Positions 27,882-36,444 of a stretch of 64,000 bases of DNA are shown here, in pieces. Source of the stretch: Microbacterium sp. H1-D42 (GTDB lineage: Bacteria > Actinomycetota > Actinomycetes > Actinomycetales > Microbacteriaceae); contig NZ_CP093342.1 of the NCBI RefSeq assembly GCF_022637555.1, positions 3,348,001-3,412,000 on the forward strand, in the 5' to 3' direction. The stretch's first letter is position 1, and every line of letters starts with the position of its first letter. The notes beneath the pieces were generated by a model. The model made no database searches and was not told the origin of the DNA. It saw only the letters and a list, made by a program, of their open reading frames with translations. The position numbers and the translations under genes are program-made.

Positions 27882-30800
27882 TCAGCCGCCGGCGCGGATC
27901 ACGACCTCCGACTCGGCGCGCGTGCCGTCCGGGCCTGTGGCGACCAGCGTGTACGTGCCCGGCTTGTTGCCGGCCATGCGCAGGGTGAGCGATCCGGCAC
28001 CATCGGCGTCGGTCGTGATCTCACCGCCCGGCCGGCTGGTGCCCTCGAAGCCGATGGTCACCGTGGCGTCAGCCGGGAACCCCGCGACCGAGATGGATGC
28101 CAGTGCGCCGACCTTCACCGAGCCACCGTCGAGCGTGACACTCGGTGCCACGTCCGAGAACGCGATCTGCCAGCCCTGCGTCTCAAGAGGCGCGAACACG
28201 TCACGAGCGGTGCGGTCGCCGAAGGTCGGCGGCTCGTTCCCGTCGTAGAGGTCGACGACGATCGGGGCCTCGGCGGTGCCGTAGCCCCAGAACGGGCTGT
28301 CGGAGTCGGCGCACGACGTGCCTGCGCGCAGGTGCACGGCTGCACCGGGGGCGAGCTCGACGTCGCGGAACTGCTCGAGAGAGGCGAACGGGCGCTCCTT
28401 CGATCCGCCGCCGGCGACCTCGGCTGTGCAGTCGACCCACACCTCGGTCAGCCGCCCCGGGTCGTCGGCCAGCGTCGGGTGCACGGTCAGCTGCGCCAGG
28501 GCGAACGGCGCACGCGCCGAGTCGATGACCACGCGGAACCGCTGCGCGGTCGTCGGGGCATCGAGCGTGACGATCCGGCTGACGCCGATGGTGCCGGCCG
28601 CGCCGACGCTCTTCCACGCCCCGTCGACCTCAGCCTCGATGTGGAAGGCGTCCACTGTCTGCCCCGAGACGTCCACGCCCTCGGCGAGCCCAATGCGGGT
28701 GACCTTCTGCGCCGCACCGAGGTCGATCGTGAACGTGCCGGTCGTGGACTCGCTCTGCCATGACGTGCGGCGGTTGCCGTCGGTCAGCACCGCGGTGCTG
28801 CCGTCAGGCGCTTCGACGGGAGTGCCGAGTGCGAAGTCCGTGGCGAAGGCCTTGCGACGTTCTGCCGCGAACGATTCCAGCGCCTCGGTGGATGCCTGCG
28901 CGAACGAGCCGTTCACGGTCGGCGGTGTGTTCAGCAGCATCACCGAGTTGCGTCCCACGGTGTTCAGGTAGTGGTTCAGCAGCGTCGGTCCGCTCTTGGG
29001 AACGTCGTTCGGGTGCGCGAACCAGCCCTGGGTGAGCTTCATGTCGGACTCGGTCGGCCACCAGTGCAGCGCGTTCGCGCCGCTCTGGGCACCGGCGAGC
29101 AGAGAGGCCGCGGAGCCGACCTGCTCGAATGCACCGCCGGCGACGACGCCGATCTTGCCGCCGTCCTCAGGGACCTTCACCGCCATGGGCGCCCACTCGT
29201 TCAGACGCGCAGTGCCGTGCTCGTTGCCGACCCAGCGGACGTCGTTGCCGCCGACGGCGACGACCGCGTTCGGCTGCAGCTCTCCGATCAGGTCGTAGAA
29301 CGCCGGGTAGTCGAACAGCTCCTGCTTGGCGGTGTTGCCTGCTGCGCCGTCGAACCAGACCTCGTCGATCTCGCCGTACTGGGTGAGGATCTCGTACAGC
29401 GAGTTGAGGAAGTACGCGCCGTAGTCGGTGGCGTCGTAGGTGAATGTCGGCAGATCCTTGCCCGCTCGGTCATCGCCTTCCACCAGGGTCGGGATCGTGC
29501 GCGCAGACTTCACGCTGCCGTTGCCGAAGCGCCCGTCGATCTCCTCGTGCGAGTCGGCCGGCGACATGTACAGGCCGACCTTCATGCCGTACTTGTTCGC
29601 AGCATCCGTGAATTCCTGCACGATGTCGCCCTTGCCGTCCTTCCACGGCGTCGAGGCGACGTCGTAGTCGGTGTACCGCGAGGGGTACAGCACGAACCCG
29701 TCGTGGTGTTTCAGCGTCAGGATCGCCATGCGGTGTCCTGAATCGCGCAGCGTCTTCATCCAGCCATCGACGTCGACGTCGCCGGTCGGGTCGAACCGCG
29801 CCGGGTCCTCGGTGCCGTGGCCCCACTCCTGGTTGTAGAAGGTGTTGATGCCGAAGTGCACGAATCCGGTCAGGGCGAGCTCCTGCCACCGCAGCTGCTG
29901 GTCGGTCGGGCGCACCATGGCCGACTTGGCGGTGAGGTTCTCGGCGCAGTCGTCGGCCGAGATGCTGACGTAGTTCGCCGGCTCGATCTCGCCGAGGTCG
30001 GCGCAGGGGATGACGGGCTTCAGCTGCTGGAACGTGAACGACTTGGCGCTGAACTGCTCGGTGAGCAGCGCAAATCGCGCGCGGTCGATGGAGCCGATGA
30101 AGCCTCGTCCGCCGATGGAGGGGATCTCGTTGCCGAGCGTCACGGTTCCAGCGTTGGCGGTGTTGCGCACCGAGCGATCGGCGGCGCTCACCTTGGGCAG
30201 CTCCACCCCGTCGAGCCAGGCGATCACCTCGGCGCCGCCGCCTTCGATCGGCTGGTAGGCCAGCGACAGGGTGTGCGTCTTGCCGGTCGCGGGCACCGCG
30301 GCGGAGCCCATGTGGTCGACCCACGCGCCGGACTGGTTCGAGCTGAACCCGTATTGCAGGCCGTCGTTGCGGTAGCGGGCGGAGAAGTTGCCGCCGACGG
30401 CGACCAGCGTCGCCAGATCCTTCTGCGCAGCATCCGCCTCGAATTCGATCTCGGTCACGAAGCCGGTGTCGAGAGTGGCGCCGGCGAAGGGCGATTCGGA
30501 TGCTGTGAAGTCGGCCGCCTGCGCGGCGGAGGCGAGCACGAGCTTGCCCGACGCGACGGTGGCGCCGCCGCGCATCGAGAGCGAGCCGTCGAGGGTCTCG
30601 GTCGCGCCCGCTGCGTAGGCGGTGCCGTCGAGCGTGCCGTCGAAGCCGGCGCGCAACAGGTTCTTGGTGACGGGAGCGCTCTGGAACGTGTTCTGCTCCG
30701 GCGCGTACGCGGTCAGCCCCGAGGCCACGCGTACGCGACTCAGGGTGCCCTTGTACCCGCGATCGCCGCCGGCCGGATGCACGTCGTTGCCGAAGCCGAA

Positions 30801-31418
30801 CGACGAGCCGGCCGCGGCGTTGATCGCCGCCGGCGCGTTCGCATTGATCGGCGCGAGTTCGACGCCGTCGAGCGACACGTGCATCTGTGCGCCTGCGCCG
30901 ACGCGGATGTACTGCACCGAGAGATCGTGGCTGAGCCCTGCGGCCGGGGCGGGAGCAGAGAGTCGGTGCTTGCTCCAGGTGCCGGCGGTGACCGAGTCGA
31001 ACCCGTAGGTGAGGGCGCCTGCCTCGAGCCGCACGAACATGTTGCCGCCGGCGCCGAACAGGGTCGCCATGTCGGCCTGCGCGGTCTGCGGGTCGATCGA
31101 GAGCTCTGCCACGAAGCCGGTGGTCGCGTCGGCGCCGGTGAGGCTGAATTCGGATGCGTCGAAGCGGATGCCCGCGGTGCCTCCGCCGAGCGTGACGCCG
31201 CCGCCGGGCAGCTGCTCTTCGGCGCCGTTCATGCGGTGCACGACACCGCGCATGGTCTCGCCTTCGACCGTGGTGTAGGCGGTGGTGCCGACGAGTGACC
31301 CACCGAACGCGATGTTGAGGTCGTCGGTCTCGGCAGCGGATGCTGCTGGTGTCACGGCTGCTCCGATCACGAGTGCTGCGGTGAACGCCGCGACAATGCG
31401 GAGGGTTCTATGAGACAT
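27882..31418 (-). CDS. Secreted multidomain alpha-L-fucosidase, glycoside hydrolase family 29
   Basis: An 1178-residue exo-enzyme. Signal peptide 1-28 (AAFTAALVIGAAVTPAASA). Two concanavalin-like LamG domains follow (residues ~35-240 and ~245-485; each has a GFVxEL/GFVTEIEF, DMATLF/DLATLV pattern). The GH29 barrel spans ~515-850: GFVHFGINTFYNQEWG, LKHHDGFVLYPS, and the nucleophile Asp in EVWFDGAAG near 688. Next is an F5/8-type carbohydrate-binding domain (~860-985), then a beta-rich region and a final Ig-like module (~1090-1178). It removes fucose from glycans outside the cell; fucosylated plant or animal glycans are possible substrates. No cell-wall anchor is visible. GGAG precedes the ATG. 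Confidence 0.93.
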   Translation of the reverse strand: MSHRTLRIVAAFTAALVIGAAVTPAASAAETDDLNIAFGGSLVGTTAYTTVEGETMRGVVHRMNGAEEQLPGGGVTLGGGTAGIRFDASEFSLTGADATTGFVAELSIDPQTAQADMATLFGAGGNMFVRLEAGALTYGFDSVTAGTWSKHRLSAPAPAAGLSHDLSVQYIRVGAGAQMHVSLDGVELAPINANAPAAINAAAGSSFGFGNDVHPAGGDRGYKGTLSRVRVASGLTAYAPEQNTFQSAPVTKNLLRAGFDGTLDGTAYAAGATETLDGSLSMRGGATVASGKLVLASAAQAADFTASESPFAGATLDTGFVTEIEFEADAAQKDLATLVAVGGNFSARYRNDGLQYGFSSNQSGAWVDHMGSAAVPATGKTHTLSLAYQPIEGGGAEVIAWLDGVELPKVSAADRSVRNTANAGTVTLGNEIPSIGGRGFIGSIDRARFALLTEQFSAKSFTFQQLKPVIPCADLGEIEPANYVSISADDCAENLTAKSAMVRPTDQQLRWQELALTGFVHFGINTFYNQEWGHGTEDPARFDPTGDVDVDGWMKTLRDSGHRMAILTLKHHDGFVLYPSRYTDYDVASTPWKDGKGDIVQEFTDAANKYGMKVGLYMSPADSHEEIDGRFGNGSVKSARTIPTLVEGDDRAGKDLPTFTYDATDYGAYFLNSLYEILTQYGEIDEVWFDGAAGNTAKQELFDYPAFYDLIGELQPNAVVAVGGNDVRWVGNEHGTARLNEWAPMAVKVPEDGGKIGVVAGGAFEQVGSAASLLAGAQSGANALHWWPTESDMKLTQGWFAHPNDVPKSGPTLLNHYLNTVGRNSVMLLNTPPTVNGSFAQASTEALESFAAERRKAFATDFALGTPVEAPDGSTAVLTDGNRRTSWQSESTTGTFTIDLGAAQKVTRIGLAEGVDVSGQTVDAFHIEAEVDGAWKSVGAAGTIGVSRIVTLDAPTTAQRFRVVIDSARAPFALAQLTVHPTLADDPGRLTEVWVDCTAEVAGGGSKERPFASLEQFRDVELAPGAAVHLRAGTSCADSDSPFWGYGTAEAPIVVDLYDGNEPPTFGDRTARDVFAPLETQGWQIAFSDVAPSVTLDGGSVKVGALASISVAGFPADATVTIGFEGTSRPGGEITTDADGAGSLTLRMAGNKPGTYTLVATGPDGTRAESEVVIRAGG

Positions 31419-31589
31419 TCTCTCTGCTCCATTGCGTCAAGAGTGGGGACCCGGCCGACGCTATCAAAGACCCGATGTATGAACAAGGGATCCCCGCAAA
31501 GTGCGCCCGGAACTCTGTTGTGTTCAGTCATTCATCGGGTGTCTCAGCGATATATCGGTATACCCGGCAGGAATGGTTCCCGGTCGGAC

Positions 31590-31595
31590 TAGCGT
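31590..31595 (+). promoter_or_regulatory. -10 box for a leaderless FUSC-family transcript
   Basis: TAGCGT fits TANNNT and ends seven bases before the ATG at 31603, where no ribosome site exists. It supports that start. Confidence 0.5.
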
Positions 31596-31602
31596 GGTGG
31601 CC

Positions 31603-32664
31603 ATGCGCTTCCCCTCTGCGATCAGAGCCGCACAGCGGGCCCCGCTGCTGCAGGTGCTGAAGTCGGCCGCAGCGACCATCGCGGCCTGGCTGATCGCCGG
31701 ATGGCTGCTGCCGGGGCCGCTGCCGGTGTTCGCGGCGATCGCCGCGCTGCTGGTCGTGCAGCCGAGCGTGAATCAGTCGCTGTCGAAGGCGATCGAGCGC
31801 AGCGCCGGGGTGATCATCGGCGTCGTGATCGCGGTGCTGCTGACGCTGCTGCTCGGTTCGCAGAGCTGGGTCGTGCTGGCCGCCGTTCTCGTCGCCATGC
31901 TGGTCGCGTGGGCGCTTCGGGCCTCGACCGGCACGGGAAATCAGGTCGCGATCTCGGCCCTGCTGGTGCTCGCCCTCGGCGCCTCGAACCCCGCGTACGC
32001 GGCCGAGCGCATCATCGAGACCCTGATCGGAGCCGCGATCGGCCTGATCGTGAACTTCGCGATCGTGCCGCCGGTGCTCTCGGGCCCTGCGCGTCGGGAT
32101 GTCACTCTGCTGGGGCGCGAAGTGGCAGCATCCCTCGACCGTCTCGGCGAGGCGCTGCCCTCGGTCCACACCAGCGCGCAGCTGCACGAGCTGATGCTGC
32201 AGGTGCGGCTGCTGCGTCCGATGAAGGACGCCGCCGAAGCGTCGCTCAAGGCCGCCAAGGAGTCACTGTCATTGAACCCGCGTCGCTCGCGGCACGGCGA
32301 CGAACTGACCGATATCCAGGCGCTTTACGAGCGACTCTCCCCTGTCGTCACGCAGGTGATCGGCATGACTCGCGCGTACTTCGACCACTACGACGACACC
32401 CTCGCCGATGACGCTGCCGTGCGGGCGATCGCCGAGCAGCTGCACCGCGCGGGGCACGATGTGCGGCTCGCGGTGCAGACGCTGGCGCAGTCGTCGGATG
32501 CCCCGAATGCAACGGATGCGGGCGAGCCCGCCCCGATGACCTCGGCCATGCCGGCGTTGACGGCTCCCCTGGTGGTGCGGCCACCGGCATCCGATCATTG
32601 GATTCTCGTCGGCTCGCTCATGGAGGACCTCCGTCGCATCCACGGCGAGCTCGCCGGCGACTGA
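31603..32664 (+). CDS. FUSC family (aromatic acid exporter-like) membrane protein
   Basis: A 353-residue protein. The first ~180 residues hold six membrane helices of FUSC type (AIAALLVVQPSVNQSLSKAIER is the typical loop; GAAIGLIVNFAIVPPVL closes the domain). A long helical cytoplasmic region with a PASDHWILVGSLMEDLRRIH tail follows. FUSC/AaeB/ArAE proteins export aromatic carboxylates or act in stress efflux; no specific substrate can be named. The ORF can be extended 34 codons upstream, but the leaderless promoter pattern favours 31603. Confidence 0.8.
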   Translation: MRFPSAIRAAQRAPLLQVLKSAAATIAAWLIAGWLLPGPLPVFAAIAALLVVQPSVNQSLSKAIERSAGVIIGVVIAVLLTLLLGSQSWVVLAAVLVAMLVAWALRASTGTGNQVAISALLVLALGASNPAYAAERIIETLIGAAIGLIVNFAIVPPVLSGPARRDVTLLGREVAASLDRLGEALPSVHTSAQLHELMLQVRLLRPMKDAAEASLKAAKESLSLNPRRSRHGDELTDIQALYERLSPVVTQVIGMTRAYFDHYDDTLADDAAVRAIAEQLHRAGHDVRLAVQTLAQSSDAPNATDAGEPAPMTSAMPALTAPLVVRPPASDHWILVGSLMEDLRRIHGELAGD

Positions 32665-32685
32665 CTCCGCTCCGGCCTCGCGGCC

Positions 32686-32713
32686 CACTCCTCGCGGCTC
32701 ACTCCTCGCGGCC
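32686..32713. repeat. Tandem 14-bp direct repeat
   Basis: CACTCCTCGCGGCT immediately followed by CACTCCTCGCGGCC, one mismatch, in the gap between converging FUSC and TetR genes. Confidence 0.6.
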
Positions 32714-32717
32714 GGGT

Positions 32718-32759
32718 ACGGATGGCGGTCGATTTCGCGGCGTGTCGGCCGCCATCCGT
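32718..32759. terminator. Hairpin between converging FUSC and TetR genes
   Basis: Perfect 11-bp stem ACGGATGGCGG (32718-32728) / CCGCCATCCGT (32749-32759), 20-base loop. A third copy of CGCCATCCGTTC follows at about 32769. Likely a bidirectional terminator, without T-runs. Confidence 0.5.
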
Positions 32760-32827
32760 TCAGGCTCCCGCCATCCGTTCGGGGATTCGGGCGGGGACCA
32801 CAGGCTGCGGAGGCCGCGGACTCGTGC

Positions 32828-33472
32828 TCAGTCGAGGCCCCGAAGGACGGTGTCGACGGCGAAGGTGAGTTCGGTGCGGGCATCGGGCGCCTCGCGCTGA
32901 ACGCTCAGTCGAGGGAAGGACTTGGCGACAGCATCCGACAGCCAGGGAGCGGGTGCAGCCGCCGTCAGGCTCCGCTCCATGGCCGCGTACGTGCGCGTCA
33001 GGCTGTCGAGCAGCAGGGCGATCCGCAGCGGGTCGGCCTGCACGTCGTCGGTGATCGCGGTGACCAGGGCATCGATCCACGCGTAGGCACGCGGCTGCAC
33101 TGGCAGCCGCGTGGGCGCGACATCCGAGAGCCAGGGGTGCGCGGCATAGACGCCCGCGAGGTGCCGGACCCAGACGCGGCAGCGCTCCCGCCAGTCGGAT
33201 GCTGTGATCTCGGGCGGATCGCCGATGGCAGCATCCACCATCAATTCCACCAGCTCGGCCTTCGAGCCGACGTATCGATACAGCGCCGTCGTGGTCATCT
33301 CGAGGCGTGCAGCGACGCGGGCGAGCGAGAGGGACTCCAGGCCGATCTCGTCGGCGAGGTCGACCGCGACCGAGGACACCTCTGCAGTCGTCCACCGCGC
33401 TTTCGGTCCGCGGACGGTCGGCGCCTCGAGACCCCAGAGCTGCCGAATCGCGCGATCGTCTTGACTGTGCAT
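32828..33472 (-). CDS. TetR family transcriptional regulator
   Basis: A 214-residue regulator. The N-terminal helix-turn-helix runs VAVDLADEIGLESLSLARVA to TTTALYRYVGSKAELVELMV (residues ~32-78), followed by a TetR C-terminal helical domain (YAWIDALVTAITDDVQADPL). It diverges from the SDR gene at 33533 and likely represses it and itself through the inverted repeat between them. Start ATG at 33472 is favoured by a TANNNT box seven bases upstream; the ORF continues upstream through the SDR promoter, which is not credible. Confidence 0.88.
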   Translation of the reverse strand: MHSQDDRAIRQLWGLEAPTVRGPKARWTTAEVSSVAVDLADEIGLESLSLARVAARLEMTTTALYRYVGSKAELVELMVDAAIGDPPEITASDWRERCRVWVRHLAGVYAAHPWLSDVAPTRLPVQPRAYAWIDALVTAITDDVQADPLRIALLLDSLTRTYAAMERSLTAAAPAPWLSDAVAKSFPRLSVQREAPDARTELTFAVDTVLRGLD

Positions 33473-33475
33473 GAC

Positions 33476-33507
33476 GTTCACTGTAACGTACCCGGTAATC
33501 AGTGAAC
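33476..33507. promoter_or_regulatory. TetR operator candidate in the TetR-SDR divergent promoter
   Basis: GTTCACTG (33476-33483) and CAGTGAAC (33500-33507) form a perfect inverted repeat with a 16-base spacer. A related ATTCACAGTA follows at 33511. The left arm overlaps the tetR -10 box. Confidence 0.65.
33480..33485 (-). promoter_or_regulatory. -10 box for a leaderless tetR transcript
   Basis: TACAGT on the minus strand, seven bases before the tetR ATG. It is inside the operator arm, as expected for autorepression. Confidence 0.5.
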
Positions 33508-33532
33508 AGCATTCACAGTAAGGGAATCTCGC

Positions 33533-34345
33533 ATGACGAACATCCTCATCACCGGCGCCTCCTCCGGAATCGGCGCCCGCGTCGCGGCCCTGCTCGCAGC
33601 CCAGGGCCTCACGGTCTACGGCGCAGCGCGCAACACCACGGCGATCGCCGCGATCGACGGTGTGGCCCCAGTCGCACTCGACCTCACCGACGAGCAGTCG
33701 ATCCAGCACGCCGTCGCCACCGCGACCGAGAACGGCCCCATCGACGTGCTCATCAACTGCGCCGGCTACGGCGAGTTCGGCAGCGTCGAGGAGACCTCGC
33801 TGGCAGACGCCCGCGCCCAGCTCGAGGTGAATGTGCTCGGCGCCGTCGGCCTGATCCAGGCCGCGCTGCCAGGCATGCGCGCTGCAGGCCGCGGCCGCAT
33901 CGTCAACGTCTCATCGCTCGCCGGCGAGTTCGCAGCGCCCCTTGGTGGCTGGTACCACGCGTCGAAGTTCGCGCTCGAGGCCCTGTCGGACTCGCTGCGC
34001 GGAGAGGTGGCCCAGTTCGGCATCGACGTCACGCTGGTGCAGCCGAGCTATGTCGCCACGGACTGGCACAACACTGCGATGGATCGCCTCGAGCAGACGT
34101 CGGCGCGCGGTCCGTACGCGAAAATGGCGGCCGCGATGCGCGCGTACTTCGCCAGCCCCGGCATGGCGAAGCAGATGTCGAGTGCGGATGCTGTCGCCGA
34201 GCTCATCGTCAAGGCCGCACTCACCGCGCGCCCGAAGACCCGCTACCGGATCGGCCCAGGCGCGAACATCGCCGTCGCGCTCGCGACCTTCCTGCCCGAT
34301 CGCACCTTCGATGCCATGACGCGCAAGCAGTTCGGGTACGCCTGA
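33533..34345 (+). CDS. Short-chain dehydrogenase/reductase
   Basis: A 270-residue classical SDR. NAD(P) motif TGASSGIGARV (residues ~7-17), NCAGYGEFG, catalytic Ser in NVSSLAGEF and the Tyr/Lys pair YHASK (near 141). The last 50 residues (FLPDRTFDAMTRKQF) resemble SDRs annotated as acting on lipids or ketones. AAGGGA precedes the ATG. Probably regulated by the divergent TetR, which suggests a role in detoxifying or metabolising a small hydrophobic compound; the substrate is unknown. Confidence 0.88.
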   Translation: MTNILITGASSGIGARVAALLAAQGLTVYGAARNTTAIAAIDGVAPVALDLTDEQSIQHAVATATENGPIDVLINCAGYGEFGSVEETSLADARAQLEVNVLGAVGLIQAALPGMRAAGRGRIVNVSSLAGEFAAPLGGWYHASKFALEALSDSLRGEVAQFGIDVTLVQPSYVATDWHNTAMDRLEQTSARGPYAKMAAAMRAYFASPGMAKQMSSADAVAELIVKAALTARPKTRYRIGPGANIAVALATFLPDRTFDAMTRKQFGYA

Positions 34346-34393
34346 GTCCGGGCATCCACCCTTCCGAGAGACCTGTCCTGAACCGGAGGCGCG

Positions 34394-36028
34394 TCAGGGA
34401 GCCGCGGCCCGCGCGACATGGCTGCGCGCGTGCGCGACGGCGGCGCCGAGCTCATCGAAGAGGTGATTCTGGTGGCGCAGGGATGCCAGCACGCCGACCC
34501 GCTCGGCGAGTGGACGGTGCTGCGGTGGGATCCCCTTGACCAGCACGGTGATGCCGCGACGCTCCAGCGAGGTGATCAGCTCGGTGATCACCTGCGCGCC
34601 GGTGGCATCGAGGATCTGCAGCTGCGACATGCGGATCACGATGACCTCGATGTCGCGCAGCTCGGCGACGCGCTCCAGCATCCGCTCCGCCGCTCCGAAG
34701 AACAGGGCGCCCTCGAGTCGGAACACCGCGATGCGCTCGTCGCCGGGCTGCGCGAGCCCCGGCAGCTCCTCCCGATGCACGCCGCTCGTGCCCGCCAGCT
34801 GACGGAGCGCGAAGAAGCCCGCGACGAGCAGGCCGATCAGCACCGCGTAGATCAGGTCGACGCTGATCGTGATCACGGCCGTGACGATGAAGACCGCGGC
34901 GTCGGCGCGGGTCGAGCGCAGCACGGTGCGCACCGTGGACGGTGTGATCATCCGCACGGCGGTCACCATCAGCACACCGGCCAGCGCCGCCAACGGGATG
35001 TGCGCGACCACCGAGGCGCCGACGAGCGCGATGGCGAGCAGCAGCAGCGCATGCACGGTGGATGCCGCGCGCGTGCGGGCTCCCGCGCGCACGTTCACGG
35101 CTGTGCGCGCGATCGCACCGGTGGCCGGCATGCCGCCGAACAGTCCAGAGGCGATCGAGGCGAGGCCTTGACCGACGAGCTCACGATCGGCGTCATACTG
35201 GCCGGTGTCGGCAAGGGTCGCAGCCACTCGGATCGACAGCAGGGATTCGATGGCGGCCAGCGCGGCGACCGCCACGGCAGGACCGACCAGAGAGAGCAGC
35301 GTCGTCAGGTCGACGGCGGGCAGCATCGGGGCCGGCAGCCCGGTGGGCAGCTCGCCGATGGTGTCGACCGGAAGTCCGACCAGTGCAGCGATCAGCGAGG
35401 CGACGACGATCGCCAGCAGTGACCCGGGAAAGCGCGGATGCAGACGGGTCGAAAGGAGCATGATGACCACGACGATGCCGACCAGCAGCAGCGACCAGCC
35501 GAGCTTCGGCCACGCCACGGCGGCCAGTGATTGTGCGGCCGCGATCACGGCGTTGGTGCTCTCGCCCACCGGGGTGCCGGTCGCCGTCGGCACCTGCTGA
35601 AGGAAGATGATCACGGCGATCCCGAGGGTGAACCCCTCGATCACCGGCCACGGGATGTAGCCCACCGTGCGGCCGAGCCGCAGCACGCCGGCGATCAGCA
35701 CGATGAGCCCTGCCATCAGGCAGATCGCTGCCAGCGCGCCGGCGCCGTGCACGGCGAGGATCGGCGCGAGCACGACGACCATCGCCCCGGTGGGGCCGGA
35801 AACCTGCACGTTCGATCCGCCGAAGATCGCCGCGACCGCCCCGGCGACGATGGCAGTGACCAGCCCGCTCTCGGCGCCGGCACCAGAGCTGACGCCGAAG
35901 GCGAGCGCGAGCGGCAGGGCGACGATGCCGACAGTGACGCCCGCAAGCAGGTCACCCCGCCAGGTGCGCGGCAGTGCGCGGTAGTCGGATGCTGACGGCA
36001 GCAGCATCCGGGCGGAGCGGAGGTTCAT
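34394..36028 (-). CDS. SulP family anion transporter with STAS domain
   Basis: A 544-residue SLC26/SulP transporter. Membrane core: GDLLAGVTVGIVALPLALAF (TM1), SNVQVSGPTGAMVVVLAP (anion-site region) and ELVGQGLASIASGLFGGMPA. A cytoplasmic STAS domain covers ~425-530 (VIRMSQLQILDATGAQVITEL). Family members carry sulfate, bicarbonate or other anions; specificity is not readable here. Its start overlaps the ArsR gene stop, so the regulator and transporter are co-made. Confidence 0.9.
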   Translation of the reverse strand: MNLRSARMLLPSASDYRALPRTWRGDLLAGVTVGIVALPLALAFGVSSGAGAESGLVTAIVAGAVAAIFGGSNVQVSGPTGAMVVVLAPILAVHGAGALAAICLMAGLIVLIAGVLRLGRTVGYIPWPVIEGFTLGIAVIIFLQQVPTATGTPVGESTNAVIAAAQSLAAVAWPKLGWSLLLVGIVVVIMLLSTRLHPRFPGSLLAIVVASLIAALVGLPVDTIGELPTGLPAPMLPAVDLTTLLSLVGPAVAVAALAAIESLLSIRVAATLADTGQYDADRELVGQGLASIASGLFGGMPATGAIARTAVNVRAGARTRAASTVHALLLLAIALVGASVVAHIPLAALAGVLMVTAVRMITPSTVRTVLRSTRADAAVFIVTAVITISVDLIYAVLIGLLVAGFFALRQLAGTSGVHREELPGLAQPGDERIAVFRLEGALFFGAAERMLERVAELRDIEVIVIRMSQLQILDATGAQVITELITSLERRGITVLVKGIPPQHRPLAERVGVLASLRHQNHLFDELGAAVAHARSHVARAAAP

Positions 36029-36387
36029 GCGCGTGCGGGGATGGCCGGCAGGTGATCGCGCTCGACGAGCTGCTGCTGGGTCGTCTCGAGGATCTCACCC
36101 AGCAGCGCGCGGGCGACGCGCAGCAGGCCGGCGACCTGGGGGTACGCGAGACGGTAGAACACCAGACTGCCGCGACGCTCGGAGACCACGAGGCGGTTGC
36201 GGCGCAGCACGGCGAGATGCTGAGAGACGTGCGAGGGCTCGAGCTCGACGACGCGCAGCAGGTCGGTGACCGTGGCCTCGGGAGTACTCGAGAGCACTTC
36301 AAGGATGCGGATGCGGATCGGGTGCGCGAGCCCCTTGAAGAGTCCGGCCTTCACCTCGTACAGCGGGCGGTTCGGATCACTCAGCAT
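36025..36387 (-). CDS. ArsR/SmtB family transcriptional regulator
   Basis: A 120-residue winged-helix repressor: GLAHPIRIRILEVLSSTP, then the recognition helix VELEPSHVSQHLAVLRRNR (residues ~45-63) and the wing VVSERRGSLVFYRL. There are no cysteines, so a classical thiolate metal site is absent; it may sense redox state or another ligand. ATG at 36387 has AGGGGAG close by; the longer ORF overlaps the divergent gene. It should bind the palindromes at 36411-36435. Confidence 0.88.
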   Translation of the reverse strand: MLSDPNRPLYEVKAGLFKGLAHPIRIRILEVLSSTPEATVTDLLRVVELEPSHVSQHLAVLRRNRLVVSERRGSLVFYRLAYPQVAGLLRVARALLGEILETTQQQLVERDHLPAIPARA

Positions 36388-36410
36388 CTCTCCCCTTCGC
36401 ATCGCTGATC

Positions 36411-36435
36411 TGATGAATTCATCATATCGAGATAT
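36411..36435. promoter_or_regulatory. ArsR operator candidates (two adjoining palindromes)
   Basis: TGATGAATTCATCA (36411-36424), a perfect 14-bp palindrome, directly followed by ATATCGAGATAT (36424-36435), a 5-2-5 inverted repeat. They lie between arsR and yjdM and cover the yjdM promoter region. Confidence 0.65.
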
Positions 36436-36438
36436 GCT
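36433..36438 (+). promoter_or_regulatory. -10 box for a leaderless yjdM transcript
   Basis: TATGCT ends six bases before the yjdM ATG. It overlaps the second ArsR palindrome, so yjdM may be under the same repressor. Confidence 0.5.
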
Positions 36439-36444
36439 CGAGGC

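Noticed and set aside
26661..28763. 700-codon plus-strand ORF across two minus-strand genes
   Set aside because: It spans the membrane-protein gene, an intergenic hairpin and the fucosidase C terminus. The Ser/Thr/Arg-rich translation has no recognisable fold.
29817..31298. 493-codon plus-strand ORF opposite the LamG region
   Set aside because: Antisense shadow of the fucosidase; no domain signal.
33473..33709. N-terminal extension of the TetR ORF
   Set aside because: It crosses the divergent promoter and the start of the SDR gene, and adds no TetR-like sequence.
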